Made by a program: the position numbers and the translations under genes. Below are positions 10,824 through 22,839 of a stretch of 64,000 nucleotides of DNA, piece by piece; the stretch's first letter is position 1, and the number at the start of each line of letters is the position of its first letter. The notes beneath the pieces were generated by a model, which made no database searches, had not been told where the DNA came from, and saw only the letters and a list, made by a program, of their open reading frames with translations. Source of the stretch: Cranoglanis bouderius (Eukaryota > Chordata > Actinopteri > Siluriformes > Cranoglanididae); contig CM042553.1 of assembly GCA_023630585.1 (NCBI GenBank), positions 1,658,020 through 1,722,019 on the forward strand, read 5' to 3'.

Positions 10824-11582
10824 CACACAACTGTACAGAAATGAATTATTTATACAAACATATTCTATAAGATGTCTAAATATAAGAGAGTGTGTGTGTA
10901 GTGTAGCATGTGTAGTATATATATATAGAGAGAGCAGTTTATGTGGTTTCTGAGATGTAGTACGTTTTTCTGAAACATGGCAACCCTGCTGCATCGTACA
11001 GAGAATTAGTAGAGAACAGTTTACACTATTTATCCGTTTACTGTGGAGGATTTCGGTCTGGTGTAAGAGAACATTGTGACTTCATTATAAACGGGTCAGC
11101 CAAACATGACAGAAGGACTGAATGTGAGAATTTGGAGTGTGTGTGTGTTTGTGTGGCGTGTTCCTTCCTTACCGAGTCGTATATAGAGCACGTACTGCAC
11201 GGCCTCTCGGGGCTGTGTGTACAGGATGCTGCCCCTCATGCTCAGCCACATGATGGCGCTCTCACAGATCAGGCAGCTGATCAGGATACCCATGTAGCCG
11301 CGGCCGTGGTCCACCAGCGTGACGGAGCATGACTGATCCGAGCCGTACGGGAGGCCGAACAGAACCACAGAGAGCACCACCAGCCTAGGGACAGACCACG
11401 ACAACAACAACAACAACAACAAAAAATAAGTTATGGGAAAAAATGTTTGATGTGTTGTAAATTTCACTTCAGTCTAAACATACTGACCATATGCAGTGCA
11501 GTATGAAGAGGAAGAGAGCGGGCAGCACCAGGTCATCACTGCCAACTGACCAGCGCCGCCGAAACATCACCATGCCCGGCAT
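2587..11582 (-). CDS. dagla: Diacylglycerol lipase alpha (partial, residues 1-429)
   Basis: Dagla hydrolyses sn-1 of diacylglycerol to make the endocannabinoid 2-arachidonoylglycerol at neuronal plasma membranes. Coding exons in minus order are 11582-11488 (start ATG; exon opens at 11589), 11384-11173, 10775-10674, 10470-10332, 6169-6082, 5651-5517, 5428-5351, 5230-5106, 3639-3489, 2910-2827 and 2664-2587. All have AG/GT borders and the phases join to exactly 429 codons. The protein starts MPGMVMFRRRWSVGSDD, then has four hydrophobic segments (about 19-43, 61-81, 101-123, 137-156), the FDPTGRTFVKL and RQRQRAKR regions, DNCCGCN, TSCHDAVYETPFYVAV and SIRGTLSPKDALTDLTGD, and ends at the GHK border. 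These match vertebrate DAGLA closely. The linker at about 325-338 is Ser/Thr-rich and unlike the Pro/Cys-rich mammalian one. The catalytic Ser and Asp of the alpha/beta-hydrolase fold lie in exons beyond the left edge, past the LINE. Confidence 0.96.
2665..2722. repeat. GA microsatellite
   Basis: About 28 GA units directly flanking the acceptor of dagla exon 2664-2587; the repeat supplies the polypyrimidine tract on the minus strand. Confidence 0.95.
4189..4896. repeat. Three dispersed copies of a 16-bp palindrome
   Basis: GTTGCCATATGGCAAC occurs exactly at 4189-4204, 4515-4530 and 4881-4896, each next to AATT-rich bases. They lie in the dagla intron between exons 5106 and 3639. TTAACCCTTTACTGCATG just before the first copy resembles a piggyBac-type end, but no matching second end was found. 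Confidence 0.8.
5300..5338. repeat. CA microsatellite
   Basis: About 19 CA units in the short dagla intron between exons 5351 and 5230. Confidence 0.95.
6020..6072. repeat. TG microsatellite
   Basis: About 26 TG units just after the donor of dagla exon 6169-6082 (minus sense). Confidence 0.95.
6178..7476. repeat. Purine-only GGAAA pentamer array (1.3 kb)
   Basis: A long stretch of GGAAA units with periodic AAATACAAGTTAAGG and AGCCAAGAAAAGTTAAAG interruptions, giving a higher-order period of roughly 60-75 bp. It lies in the dagla intron between exons 10332 and 6169. ORFs across it are shadows. Confidence 0.95.
7634..7678. repeat. CA microsatellite
   Basis: About 22 CA units in the dagla intron, between the two long arrays. 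Confidence 0.95.
7783..7806. repeat. Short CCCTAA telomere-type run
   Basis: About three and a half perfect CCCTAA units, 0.8 kb from the long TTAGGG-like array and in the opposite strand sense. Confidence 0.85.
8629..10174. repeat. Interstitial telomere-like minisatellite (1.5 kb)
   Basis: A tandem array of TTAGGG-containing units. The main unit is AAAGGGTTAGGGTTAGT, varied with GGTCAGG and AAAAGGGTTAGT forms. It lies inside the same dagla intron as the 6178 array. Regular GGG runs on the plus strand could form G-quadruplexes. Confidence 0.95.
10278..10320. repeat. TG microsatellite
   Basis: About 21 TG units next to the donor of dagla exon 10470-10332; shorter CA/TG runs lie at 10475-10499 and 10784-10820. 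Confidence 0.93.
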
Positions 11583-11592
11583 CACTGCCCTG

Positions 11593-11594
<2 letters not shown>

Positions 11595-11645
<51 letters not shown>
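11595..11645. repeat. CA microsatellite
   Basis: About 25 CA units directly upstream of the acceptor of the dagla start exon (minus sense TG). Confidence 0.95.
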
Positions 11646-11649
<4 letters not shown>

Positions 11650-12293
11650 CTTCCATTACATGACATTGGCTCGTCTCGGACTGTCCTGACAAGATAATAT
11701 TACATAATGTTAAATAATATCATATCAGAACACCTGTAAAGTGGATCCAGTCAAAAAAAACAAACAAAAATCGTAATCACAGATCCTGTCTAAGCAGGTT
11801 GGAATGTAACCATGAAAACACACATAATTTATGCAAAAAAAACAAAACAACCCATGCTCTGCCCATTATGTTGGAATTGAAGCAGTCGTAATGTACGTAC
11901 TACTATATCGAGGATCCATTCTTCTAGTGATGAAAGCAAGACTATTGAACACCCATGGAGCTGTTTATCAGCAAGAAACATTTATGATGACAAGCATTAC
12001 TATTCGCTCCCAAACGTAGCTGTGATTCATAATTCAATGTTATATGGATGACTGTATGCATACGAACATCATCTAGGAAAGCGCTTTCTGCCCTCTTCCA
12101 CATACTGAGCTGGCCGGTGGGTGGCAATTGGTAAAAATGAACAAATCAGGGAAAACTGAAATATACAATGATGATGTTTTTCATGATAACGTTACAAGAG
12201 TGACTTATAAACAGAAAAGGATCATCTCTTTGCTATGGCATGTGATGTGCTTTGTGCAATAAAGCTGACTTCCTCAGGCTGACACAGTAGCCT

Positions 12294-12503
12294 GGGGGCA
12301 GTGAAAGCTCAGTGGTTAAAGACGTTGGACTATTGATTGGAAGGTCACGAGTTCAAACCCCCAGCACCATCAAGCTGCCACTGTTGGGCCTCTCAGCAAG
12401 GCCCTTAACCCTCAACTGCTCAGATGTATAAATGAGATAAATGTAAGTGGATAAGCTCTGGATAAGGGTTTCTTCCGAATACCATAAATGTAAATGTAGC
12501 TAT
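12294..12503 (+). repeat. tRNA-derived SINE, copy 1
   Basis: Same family as 34438: tRNA-like head with AGCTCAGTGGTTAAAGACG and GAGTTCAAACCC, body CTGCCACTGTTGGGCC, and AAATGTAAATGTA tail. It is more diverged than the other two copies. It lies in the presumed dagla 5' intron. Confidence 0.8.
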
Positions 12504-13014
12504 TTTAAAGCATAAACTGTGTATAGCTTGACCAGTTACAGTTGAAAAGTAGTCCCTCAATCCTGGAAGTAGCCACCGCATCCATGCCATCCTACATCCT
12601 TGTTTCGGAAAACTTGGTAAGCGATCACGACGCATAACACGTAGAAGAAGAAATTTTCCAGGACGAATTTTGGAACCAGTCCCCATGAGGTGCTTTGAAA
12701 TGTGCAGCGTTATTTGATGTGTTGACATAATTTCCACTGAAACAGGAAGTCAGGGCAGGAGATATCGAGTGGCTCTGTCCCCTTTTTAAATAGCTAATAG
12801 AGTTTAGCTTACCTTATAGCCCGGGCTAAGCCGTACTTGACAATTAGTATCATGATGATTCCAACTTACAGTTGGAAAACTGAATAAAACGTGCGTTCGA
12901 ACAGCCATTGTGCTTGCTCAACTTCAGCAAGATGACTTTTATAATGTTGGGGGCAGGACAATTCAGATTCCTAGAGAGCGTTCGATTGGACAGAAAATCT
13001 GATGAGAAGCTGAA

Positions 13015-13310
13015 GTGCAGAATGATGCCATCAAAGACTTGGGGCACAAGGTGGGGTACACTCTGGATGGGGTACCAACCCATCGCAGGGCACGATCACA
13101 CACCCATTCATACACTACGGACAATTTGGAAACGCATGTCTTTGGACTGGGGGAGGAAACCGGAGTACCCAGAGGAAACCCCCCAAAGCATGGGGAGAAC
13201 ATGCAAACTCCGCACACACAGGGTGGAGGAGGGATTCGAACCCCCAACCCTGGAGTTCGAATGCACCTGGAGGTGCGAGGCAAACGTTCTAACCATTAAG
13301 CCCGGTCCTT
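13015..13310 (-). repeat. tRNA-headed SINE of the V-SINE type
   Basis: Read on the minus strand, it starts with a tRNA-like head (AATGGTTAGAACG and the B box GGGTTCGAATCCC). It is followed by the strongly conserved fish segment GGTTTCCTCCCCCAGTCCA and AAAGACATGCG, then a LINE-like 3' part. This layout fits V-SINE-type elements. The assignment is from motif memory; the internal duplicated head (two GTTCGAA blocks) is unusual. Confidence 0.6.
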
Positions 13311-13818
13311 ATCATGATACCACATTCACACCGGTACGGCATCCCACCCCTAATCAATACGGCATCCCACCCCTAATCAATACGGCATCATAAAGAACGG
13401 CCGTACGTAAAATATAGAGGAGGGAAAGACTGAAGGAGTAAAGAGGATAAGACGCAGCATTATCCAAGAGTGAAATCAGCAAACAGTAAACACATGGAGA
13501 GCAGATGGCACTGAGAACGAAGAAAACAGACAAACAGACAAACGACAGAGAACGAGACAGAGAAAGAAAATCAACAGACAGAGAGCAAGAGTGAAAGGAG
13601 AGACAGAAATAGAGAGAGAGCAAGAGCAATGCTAAAGAATAAAAAAAATAGAGAGAGAGAGATGGAGAGAGAGTGTGTTCATTAGTCCAACGTTGGTTTG
13701 TCACCGTCAATGAAAATGAGGCTCCAGTCCGGTTGCCATGGTTACCGCACCCTATAATCGGTCAACTGGTTCTGTAGCATCGAGTGTGATGAGATGAATC
13801 AATACACACACCTCAAAG

Positions 13819-13865
<47 letters not shown>
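13819..13865. repeat. CA microsatellite
   Basis: About 23 CA units in the presumed dagla 5' intron. Confidence 0.95.
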
Positions 13866-13866
<1 letters not shown>

Positions 13867-14321
13867 CGTAATTGCTGATTTGTTTTTTTTTGTTCTTTAA
13901 CTGGAACACATCCTGGAAAATAAATGCACAAGCATGACAAAAAAGCAGGCAGGCGAGCTCTCCGGATATGTGGCTCTGCACGTCGGCCATTTTTCTTTCC
14001 ACACGTCCTGAAACTTTGGTCACAACAGGTCCGCTCCACTGCTCACCCTGCTATAAAGAGCGTATCATTAACCTTTATTTACCGGCAGAGAGAGTGATGA
14101 GACAGTACTGCTCTGTTTCAGAGCGAGGAAGCGGGAGAGGGAGAGGAAGAGACAGGAACCGTGCAGAAACACAGCTGGATTGGGACTGGTCGGTGTGGGC
14201 GGGGCTTAGGGTAAAGTTCATCATGACATCACTAGGGAAGTTTTCTTTGAATTATTTTGTCTTAACGTACTGCTTAGCAAACTTGGCCTATGTTTTTATT
14301 TTGACAAATAATGTAGTTTAA

Positions 14322-15612
14322 ACAAAACAGAATAACAACAAAAAAATCCAGAAAAACGCATTTCAAAAAAGTTATAAATTGATTTGCATTTTAATGAGGG
14401 AAATAAGTATTTGATCCCCTATCAATCAGCAAGATTTCTGGCTCCCAGGTGTCTTTTACACAGGTAATGAGCTGAGATTAGGACTCTCTTAAAGGGAATG
14501 CTCCTAATCTCAGTTTGTTACCTGTATAAAAGACACCTGTCCACAGAAGCAATCAATCAATCAGGTTCCAAACTCTCCACCATGGCCAAGACCAAAGAGC
14601 TGTCCAAGGATGTCGGGGACAAGATTGTAGACCTACACAAGGCTGGAATGGGCTACAAGACCATCGCCAAGCAGCTTGGTGAGAAGGTGACAACAGTTGG
14701 TGCGATTATTCACAAATGGAAGAAACACAAAATAACTGTCAGTCTCCCTCGGTCTGGGGCTCCATGCAAGATCTCACCTCATGGAGTTTCAATGATCATG
14801 AGAACGGTGAGGAATCAGCCCAGAACTACACGGGAGGAGCTTGTTAATGATCTCAAGGCAGCTGGGACCATAGTCACCAAGAAAACAATTGGTAACACAC
14901 TACGCCGTGAAGGACTGAAATCCTGCAGCGCCCGCAAGGTTCCCCCTGCTCAAGAAAGCACATGTACAGGCCAGTCTGAACATCTGAATGATTCAGAGGA
15001 GAACTGGGTGAAAGTGTTGTGGTCAGGTGTGGTCAGATCTCTTTGGCATCAACTCAACTCGCCGTGTTTGGAGGAGGAGGAATGCTGCCTATGACCCCAA
15101 GAACACCATCCCCACCGTTAAACATGGAGGTGGGAACATTATGCTTTGGGGGTGTTTTTCTGCTAAGGGGACAGGACAACTGCACCGCATCAAAGGGACG
15201 ATGGACGGGGCCATGTACCGTCAAATCTTGGTGAGAACCTCCTTCCCTCAGCCAGGGCATTGAAAATGACCTTAATGACTTGGAGAGGATCTGCAAAGAG
15301 GAGTGGGACAAAATCCCTCCTGAGATGTGTGAAACCTGGTGGCCAACTCCAAGAAACGTCTGACCTCTGTGATTGCCAACAAGGGTTTTGCCACCAAGTA
15401 CTAAGTCGAAGGGGTCAAATACTTATTTCCCTCATTAAAATGCAAATCAATTTATAACTTTTTTGAAATGTGTTTTTCTGAATTTTTTTGTTGTTATTCT
15501 GTCTCTCACTGTTAAAATACACCTACCATTAAAATTATAGACTGATCATTTCTTTGTCAATGGGCAAACATACAAAATCAGCAGGGGATCAAATACTTTT
15601 TTCCCTCACTGT
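14322..15612 (+). mobile_element. Tc1-like element, left end truncated, transposase broken
   Basis: The right end finishes TTTTTCCCTCACTGTA next to TA. Long inverted repeats pair 14322-14425 with about 15415-15512, but the outer ~115 bp of the left repeat are missing. The transposase starts with ATG at 14582 (MAKTKELSKDVGDKIVDLHKAG). The paired helix-turn-helix region is clear, then frameshifts begin near 14945. WSD is garbled and the GGGNIMLWGCFSAKG block is in another frame. Not functional. Confidence 0.85.
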
Positions 15613-15689
15613 ATATATTGGTTTGCGTTTTTGTGTATTTTGTATATATGGATATTATTTTGGTCTGGTTTTGAAATGCCGTTTCCTTT

Positions 15690-16068
15690 TGGCAGATTTG
15701 GCAACCCTGCTACTGAGGAAATGTGATCACAAGTGGTTACTGAAGACACATTCCAGACACGTGAAAACATGCAAGCATTCAAGGCCCCATGCTGCCTTGT
15801 GTCAACAGTCCAGGCTGGTGGAGGTAGTGTAATGGTATGGGGAATGTATTCACAGCACACAAAAAGTAATCATCTTATAATGATTACTTCCAGACTACTT
15901 CCGTTACAAACATGGCGAGAGAGTTTCCGCAGTCACCAGATCTGAATCCAATAGATCAGATGGAACAGGAGATTCACGGCATGTCACAAAGTGTTGAGGC
16001 TGTTCTGAAAGCAAAGTGAGGTCATGTGCATTAATACTATGGTGTTCCTAATAAAGTGGCTGGTGTAC
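15690..16068 (+). mobile_element. Tc1/mariner remnant
   Basis: Plus-strand fragments include GGGSVMVWGMYSQH and SPDLNPIDQMEQEI, which are the pre-second-D and D-to-E regions of a Tc1 transposase with a central deletion. It ends in the terminal phrase TTCCTAATAAAGTGGCTGG. It directly follows the 14322 element. Confidence 0.65.
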
Positions 16069-16069
16069 A

Positions 16070-17070
16070 TGGTGTAATAAAGTGTACATGTTCACACTGG
16101 GTGAAACGTTACAAGTCAGTGGTGGACAAATGAGTAGAGCGGGCATCCGGGACAAGCAGATTTCATGTCCAGGCAATGGACAGAACTCCACATCATATAC
16201 CTGCTACTTACTGCACTTCACAAGCGAACTGGCTCACCATACTTTATTATAGAGACTAGACAAACACATTAGAGCGCTTACTTTCCCGGTGAGTTAGCTA
16301 ATGCGTTTATGATTTGTCCACCCCTGCATAAACCCTACTTCCTTATCAACCCACAATCTGCAGGAATCAGGCCAGTACAGGCCTTTCCATCTCTAGCCAA
16401 ACAGCACTTGAAGACCTCAAGCTCCAGCCAAGATCGAATGGGCTGTTCTGAAGAACCAATAGCACATTGACCTCTCAGCATTGAGGGGAGGGGTTCATCG
16501 GTCCATCACCGAGAAGGAGCCACGAGGGAGCAATAAATGTCACACGGAGCAAAGCATATCGGGTAATGCAAATCAGGAAGGGGAGAGAAAGAGCAAGAGA
16601 TCTACACCCATATAAAACCATACATAAACATGGTTGGCATAAAAATCAAAGGACGATGATATAACGATGATGTAATTGCTGAACGATAGAACATAATATC
16701 ATCAGGTGCTTACATTAACAGCAGTAGAGCATTCAAATCTACTTTTTACCCACTGTTTGATCAAATTTTATTTTTATTTATATTTTATAAATGCTAAATT
16801 AAAAACAAATTGAACTCTAAATGTAGCACTGCTGGACATGTGTGTGTTTCGTTAGAATATCATTATAGCTTTTTGCCTAATATCGTTTAAAAAAAAAAGA
16901 GAGGAAAACAACCGACAACCTTCTTTCGTGTGCCGTTACTGCAGTATATTACATCCTTATATCCTAAAATACTTTATTATAGTTTTTATACAGTAAACAT
17001 TTCCCAAACTCCCAAGCCGAACTGGAGCATTGTTAATAAACAAAAATCTAACGAATTCTGCGTCCTATTA
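16070..17070. other. Presumed dagla 5' intron, nothing recognised
   Basis: No coding similarity is seen between the two Tc1 remnants. Confidence 0.5.
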
Positions 17071-17074
17071 CGAT

Positions 17075-17230
17075 TTAAACAGGAACAGCATATCCACGGT
17101 GAAGCATGGTGGTGGCAGCATAATGCAAGGCGTCTGCTTCTCTTCAGCTGGGAATCATGGATAGCTCCAAATACTAATCTATTTTGGCATAAAACCTGCA
17201 GGCTTCTGTTAGACAGCCGAAGATGAAGAA
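17075..17230 (+). mobile_element. Small Tc1 transposase remnant
   Basis: TGAAGCATGGTGGTGGCAG and the following bases encode a KHGGGS-like block of Tc1 transposases with frameshifts. Only about 100 bp are recognisable. Confidence 0.5.
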
Positions 17231-17604
17231 AAAAAATTCACCTTCCAGTACATCACTGGACGTTTTTTGATTTTTCTTCCTAAAACATTTCTGTTTGTTT
17301 TTCCAACTAAAGGTGGAAAAAGATCTGATCTTGGTTTTGCGCACTCTAAATATACATTAAATATATCATCGATCATAATGTTATATAAAATATACGCAGC
17401 TCAATTGTCCACCTTCGCATCGGTGAGTCATGATGCATCAGTGCATTACCCAGGATTCACCCAGAGTGTTAAGACACAGGAAGTGAGATAATCACGAACG
17501 CTCACTTTTGGTGTCAAAAGTAGGACACTTAGGACCACAGCAGCAAGAAATGTGGTCAAGTGGCTCTTTAATTGAAACGCCATTGCATCTATCTGCACAT
17601 TGTG

Positions 17605-17607
17605 TTT

Positions 17608-17668
<61 letters not shown>
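17605..17668. repeat. TG microsatellite
   Basis: About 31 TG units. Confidence 0.95.
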
Positions 17669-17672
<4 letters not shown>

Positions 17673-17950
17673 ATACAGCATATTCTGACACCTATACATT
17701 AATTGGGTGTATGCATATCTATTCCTGAGTGCGCTATACACACCTATATGCGCAAACACACACTCAAACATGTATATACTTGTATATATGCGCATACAAA
17801 CACACACATGCACAGACACATATACAAACACATGCGCAGCTAAAAGAGGTGAAAAGGACCGAGTGGGTGGGTGGTGGTAGGTGTGAAAGACAGTGAGTGA
17901 AGCAAGAAAAACATGAAGAAGAAACAAAGATAAAGAGAGAGTGTAAGAAG

Positions 17951-17952
<2 letters not shown>

Positions 17953-18014
<62 letters not shown>
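17953..18014. repeat. GA microsatellite
   Basis: About 30 GA units; a second GA array lies at 18588-18640. Confidence 0.95.
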
Positions 18015-18017
<3 letters not shown>

Positions 18018-18586
18018 CTGAGCAAAAGACGAGAGGAATGGCGAAGGGAGAGTGGAGTGGGTGTGAGTGGCACACGGTCCTCATTCTAAAAAAAGGAGAT
18101 GATGCCAGTTCGGTGCCAGAGACCGAATCTGGATGTGTGAGATGAAAGTGCAGGAGGAGGAGCAGCTGCACACGAGGAGAGATACAAGAAGCAAAGGAGG
18201 AGGAAGGAGAGAGAAGAAGACCATGAGAAAAATCTGTCAATGTCAATACATACTGTATATACATTAACAAAACAAAAAACAAATCACGTGTTCAAGGACC
18301 ATCCTTCCTCGTCGACTCTTCAGTCTTCAGACTTTAGATTCCTGAACCAATAAATGCAGTAGATGATGCCAAGGATGGATGGAAAGATGGTTAATCAAAA
18401 GGTGAATGAGTGTTAGGATTTTGGGGCAAAGAAAAGAGGTTGAAGAAAGGACATGTGAAAGGAGTTGTGCATTGTGGGACTGGGAGGAGGAGGAGGAGGA
18501 GGAGGAGCATGAAGGAACGCAGTGTGCTGACAAAGGATGCTAAAAAAAAATAAATAGGGCATGACTAGAGGACAAGAGACAACCAC

Positions 18587-18641
<55 letters not shown>

Positions 18642-18839
18642 ACTGAATATATGAGATGTTTAAAATGTTATATCTGCTTATTCGATATCTATTAACAAAC
18701 AGTTATATTCTTCTATATAACCATATATAGTTATATCCAGCAGCTATAAACAGTCATTCCTGACACTGGAGACTCCTTCCATAACCGCGAAATAAACATC
18801 TCCTTACAGAAAACTTCCCCATATCAATCCTTTGTCAAA

Positions 18840-19037
18840 GATCAGTGGTAGCTCAGTGGTTAAGATGTTGGGCTACTGATCGGAATTCAAGTGAGTTCAA
18901 ATCCCAGCACCACCAAGCTGCCACTGTTGGGCCCCTGAACAAGGCCCTTAACCCTCAACTGCTCAGATGTATAAATGAAATAAATGTAAGTCGCTCTGGA
19001 TAAGGGCGTCTGCCAAATGCCGTAAATGTAAATGTAA
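18840..19037 (+). repeat. tRNA-derived SINE, copy 2
   Basis: Same family and orientation as 12294 and 34438, with the tRNA-like head, the CTGCCACTGTTGGGCC body and an AAATGTAAATGTA tail. Confidence 0.8.
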
Positions 19038-19039
19038 GA

Positions 19040-19379
19040 TCAACCGTGAACGAGCTGTTACCATAGGAATGGGACCGCGTTCGAATGTGTGCGCTGATTG
19101 TTATATAAACATAATATATGACGTTGTCTTTGAGCCGTTCCATTTAACCAGCTGATGAAAACAAACAGATGAGTTCGACGAGAAGGCAAATGAGGATGTG
19201 ATTATTTTTTTTCCCACTGTTACATCAGTGCCTCCTGATCCACACGTGATGTTATTGAGCTATTTCACCATGTCTCAGTGTTCTATAGTTCACTTTTTTC
19301 CATGATCAGCTAACTATCAGGTGAAGTATGTATGGAGTGTGTGTGACGAATCTACAGTATGATGCATGTTCATTCTTTC

Positions 19380-19420
<41 letters not shown>

Positions 19421-20030
19421 CCAGGACAGAAATGACTTCGAGGTGTGTTTAGTTTCCACCCAAAGTGTGTGCACGCTCACTCGAACACGCACGTCTCACT
19501 GTTGCCAAACAGTTGCCTAGCAGCGAAGGCACACGCACGTCCTCTTTATCATCACTGAACTTTCTCTTCTTACATGATATGTTAGAAAGTTTCCACGAGT
19601 GATTCCACGGAGTGGTTTGTGTCCCACTGATATTACATTTACAAATAATATGTAATAGTACATAAACATAAAAAAAAACATCCTAAACATTGGTAAAGTC
19701 TCCTTCACAACAACTTCGCACATGCAGCATTCTTGTCTGTTCCAGTCCACTATAACTACACTTCACCTTGAAATATAATCCCTGATCACTATTATTGTTG
19801 CATTACTGTGTGAAACTATTTAACACCTCAGGCATAAAACATCCATTATAGGTTATGCATAAATGTACATTCTTTTGTCCCACTATGTTCACTGAAACAC
19901 CATCTGAGTCATGTATATCTGCAGCATTGTGCACATTAAGAGATGCCCATTTCACCTCAATTTTTTCTTTTTTAGCTCTGTGATATTCCTTTATTTTCTC
20001 TAAAACAACAGCTGAACAAGTGAAGAGCTC
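19040..20030. other. Presumed dagla 5' intron, nothing recognised
   Basis: AT-rich sequence with an AAT repeat near 19380. No coding or RNA signal was found. Confidence 0.55.
19380..19418. repeat. AAT microsatellite
   Basis: About 12 AAT units. Similar trinucleotide runs lie at 30868-30922 and 38051-38083. Confidence 0.93.
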
Positions 20031-20034
20031 AGAA

Positions 20035-20400
20035 AACTAGTGTTATAGTAAAGACTAACCACTGAGTAGCGTTATAGTAGAGACTAAGCACAGACTAGCG
20101 TTATAGTAGAGACTAAGCACAGACTAGCGTTATAGTAGAGACTAACCACAGACTAGCGTTATAGTAGAGACTAACCACAGAGTAGCGTTATAGTAGAGAC
20201 TAACCACAGAGTAGCGTTATAGTAGAGACTAACCACAGAGTAGCGTTATAGTAGAGACTAAGCACAGACTAGCGTTATAGTAGAGACTAAGCACAGACTA
20301 GCGTTATAGTAGAGACTAAGCACAGACTAGCGTTATAGTAGAGACTAAGCACAGACTAGCGTTATAGTAGAGACTAACCACAGAGTAGCGTTATAGTAAT
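20035..20400. repeat. 29-bp minisatellite
   Basis: About twelve tandem units of 29 bp beginning AGCGTTATAGTAGAGACTAA. Two main unit variants (CCACAGAGT and GCACAGACT ends) occur in blocks. Confidence 0.93.
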
Positions 20401-20404
20401 GATG

Positions 20405-21955
20405 AAGCACAAACTAATGTTATAGTAAAACATACCACAAATTCATTCACATTTTAATAATAAACCAGGTACCAACTAACCTGATTAGTTAGTAAACAGG
20501 ACAAACACAAACTGCATAGCTTCATTTCACAGATCAAGGTGCAGGTGTTCAGAAACAAAATTCAGGGCTACATCCCGACCTGCACGATGTGCAGTAAGTA
20601 GTATGCCTACATAGTAAACACACCAATGGTGTACTGGCAAACTATTCAGTGCAGCCTGGGATGCAGCCCAAGTGTAGGTGACTCTGAGGATATAAATAAA
20701 CGCTGACCACTTCCTCGGTGTTACAGAAGCATTATGAGAATGAAACACTATTGTGCACAACAACAGCCAAGTTTCCAATGAATTTACAAGCGTGAAGTAA
20801 AACATTAATCCATTAAAGAGCCATCAGACTCACTCTGAGAAGTAGATTCAGTTCCTTCAACGGTGGATCCTGAAATGTTTCCTTCCTCTTATACCATAGC
20901 AATTTGCCATTTTAAGTTTAAGGTGGAGCATTCATTTAACAACCCCCCACCCCCCACCCCCCAAGGTGTTGTGGCTTCATGTTCATGTCATCTATTTCCC
21001 CATTCAAATTTTCCCATTGCTCAAACTGAGCAGCCATGCTCAGAGATGTTTTAAGGCAGAAGAAGCTCATTTCAGAGTCCTGTTTGTCCAGATTGACTGT
21101 ATTTTGTGGACACGAAGCACTGTGTCCATTTTATTATTGTTTTTTGGAGTACTGATGAGTGTCTGATAAGAGAACAATTATTAAAATGAGTCTAGTCACC
21201 TTGATTTACTACTAGTACACAGTCACTGGGTCTAATAATCAATGAGTCAATGAGCTGTTATATCCGTGAGCATGTAAAAATCCTGTCAATAATCATTGTG
21301 CACGAAAAACTCCATTGTGTCGGAGAAAGTTTCTCTGAGTTCCAGTTTTTGTCTAAATTATCTGCACAGAGATGTTTGCGCAGACTCTCGCCGCCCAGTT
21401 AACAAATATACCCTGTGACCGTGGGCCGAGACAGGAGCCACGTCTCTGTGGACATATACAGCAAGTCTGTTTACCTGCTGGGAGCCAAGCAAATACACTA
21501 CAGCTTTAGAATATGACTTTGTCTACGTTACTGCATTTAACAACAGGATTTTAAGTTGGAAAATGGTCATTGTTCCGTTAACTGCTTTTTTTAAGGCAAA
21601 CATAAGACTTTTCCATAAGGACAAAGCCTCTTCCATCACCTCCATAAGACACGAATTGAGAGAAAATTGGCAAGACATAAACTGAACACCCACCTAAACC
21701 GACATACTATTAAAGCCTTCGACCAATTCATAATCCAGAAATTAATAATTAGAGAGAAGAAGGAGGCCTTTATTAGCATTTATATGTACACAGGGAGGAC
21801 AAATAATACATTAATTTGCTCATCCGGCAAGTCAAAGCTCCAGTCTGTTTGCCAGGTTAACTAGGCAAAAAACTAGGCTAAAGTAATGTAACTCAGTGGT
21901 ATGACCAGCTAATTATGGGCAATAATACAGACTGTGCAATATAAACAAATACCTG
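20405..21955. other. Presumed dagla 5' intron, nothing recognised
   Basis: No feature beyond short poly-C runs near 20942-20962. Confidence 0.55.
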
Positions 21956-21959
21956 GGGG

Positions 21960-22830
21960 GTGGGTTGTCTACAGCAAAGATAATGCCTATAGCGATGATA
22001 ATATCTGTAGCACTTATAATGTCTATGGCAGTTATAATGTATATGATGGTGATAATGTCTATAGCAATTTCAATGTCTATAACAATGATACTGTATATAG
22101 CAGTGATAATGTCTATGGAGACAATGATGTCTATAGCAATTATAACAGTTATGGTTGTGATAATGTCTATAGCAATTATAACATTTATGGTGATGAAAAT
22201 AGCAATTAATATCTATGGTGCTGATAATGTACATAGCAATGGCATTGTCTATGGCGACGATAATGTCTATAGTGATTATAGCATTTATGGTGCTGATGAT
22301 GTCTATAGCAATTTCATTGTCTGTAACAATGATCATGTACATAGTGATGATAATGTCTATGGCAATGATGATGTCTATAGCAATTAGAATGTCTATGGTA
22401 ATGACAATGTCTATAGTGATGATAATGTCTATGGCAATTATACTATCTATAACCATGATAATGTCTATGGCAATGATAATCTCTATAGAGATTTTAACAT
22501 GTATGGTAGTGATAATGTCTATATCAATAAGAATGTCTATGGTAAAGATAATGTATATAGTGCTGATAATGTATATCGCGATGACAATGTCTATAGCGAT
22601 GATCATGTCTATAGCAATGATAATATCTATAACGATGATAATGTCTATGGCAATGATAATCTCTATAGTGATAATGTCTATATCAATTAGAATGTCTATA
22701 ACGCTGATAATGTATATCGTGATGACAATGTCTGTGGCGATGATGCTGTCTATGGCAATTATATAGCAATTATAATGTCTATAGCGACTACAATGTCTAT
22801 AGGCTATAGTGTCTATAGTGATATATGTCC
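21960..22830. repeat. 18-bp minisatellite that mimics a coding region
   Basis: Degenerate tandem units based on GATAATGTCTATAGCAAT. The unit is a multiple of three and lacks stops in several frames. It therefore gives long false ORFs on both strands (for example YGDDNVYSNY-like peptides). No protein family is seen. Confidence 0.9.
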
Positions 22831-22839
22831 CAGTTTTGA

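Noticed and set aside
12294..12380. Possible tRNA gene
   Set aside because: The A/B-box region belongs to a SINE; the cloverleaf is decayed and the copy has the SINE body and tail.
17764..18282. 172-codon minus-strand ORF with Ser/Leu repeats
   Set aside because: Driven by GA and CA microsatellites; no domain or splice support.
20035..20400. Regularly spaced repeats that look like a CRISPR array
   Set aside because: Units are head-to-tail with no unique spacers, and the genome is eukaryotic.
22070..22766. ORFs of 178 and 183 codons on both strands
   Set aside because: Produced by the stop-poor 18-bp minisatellite; reported only as a repeat.
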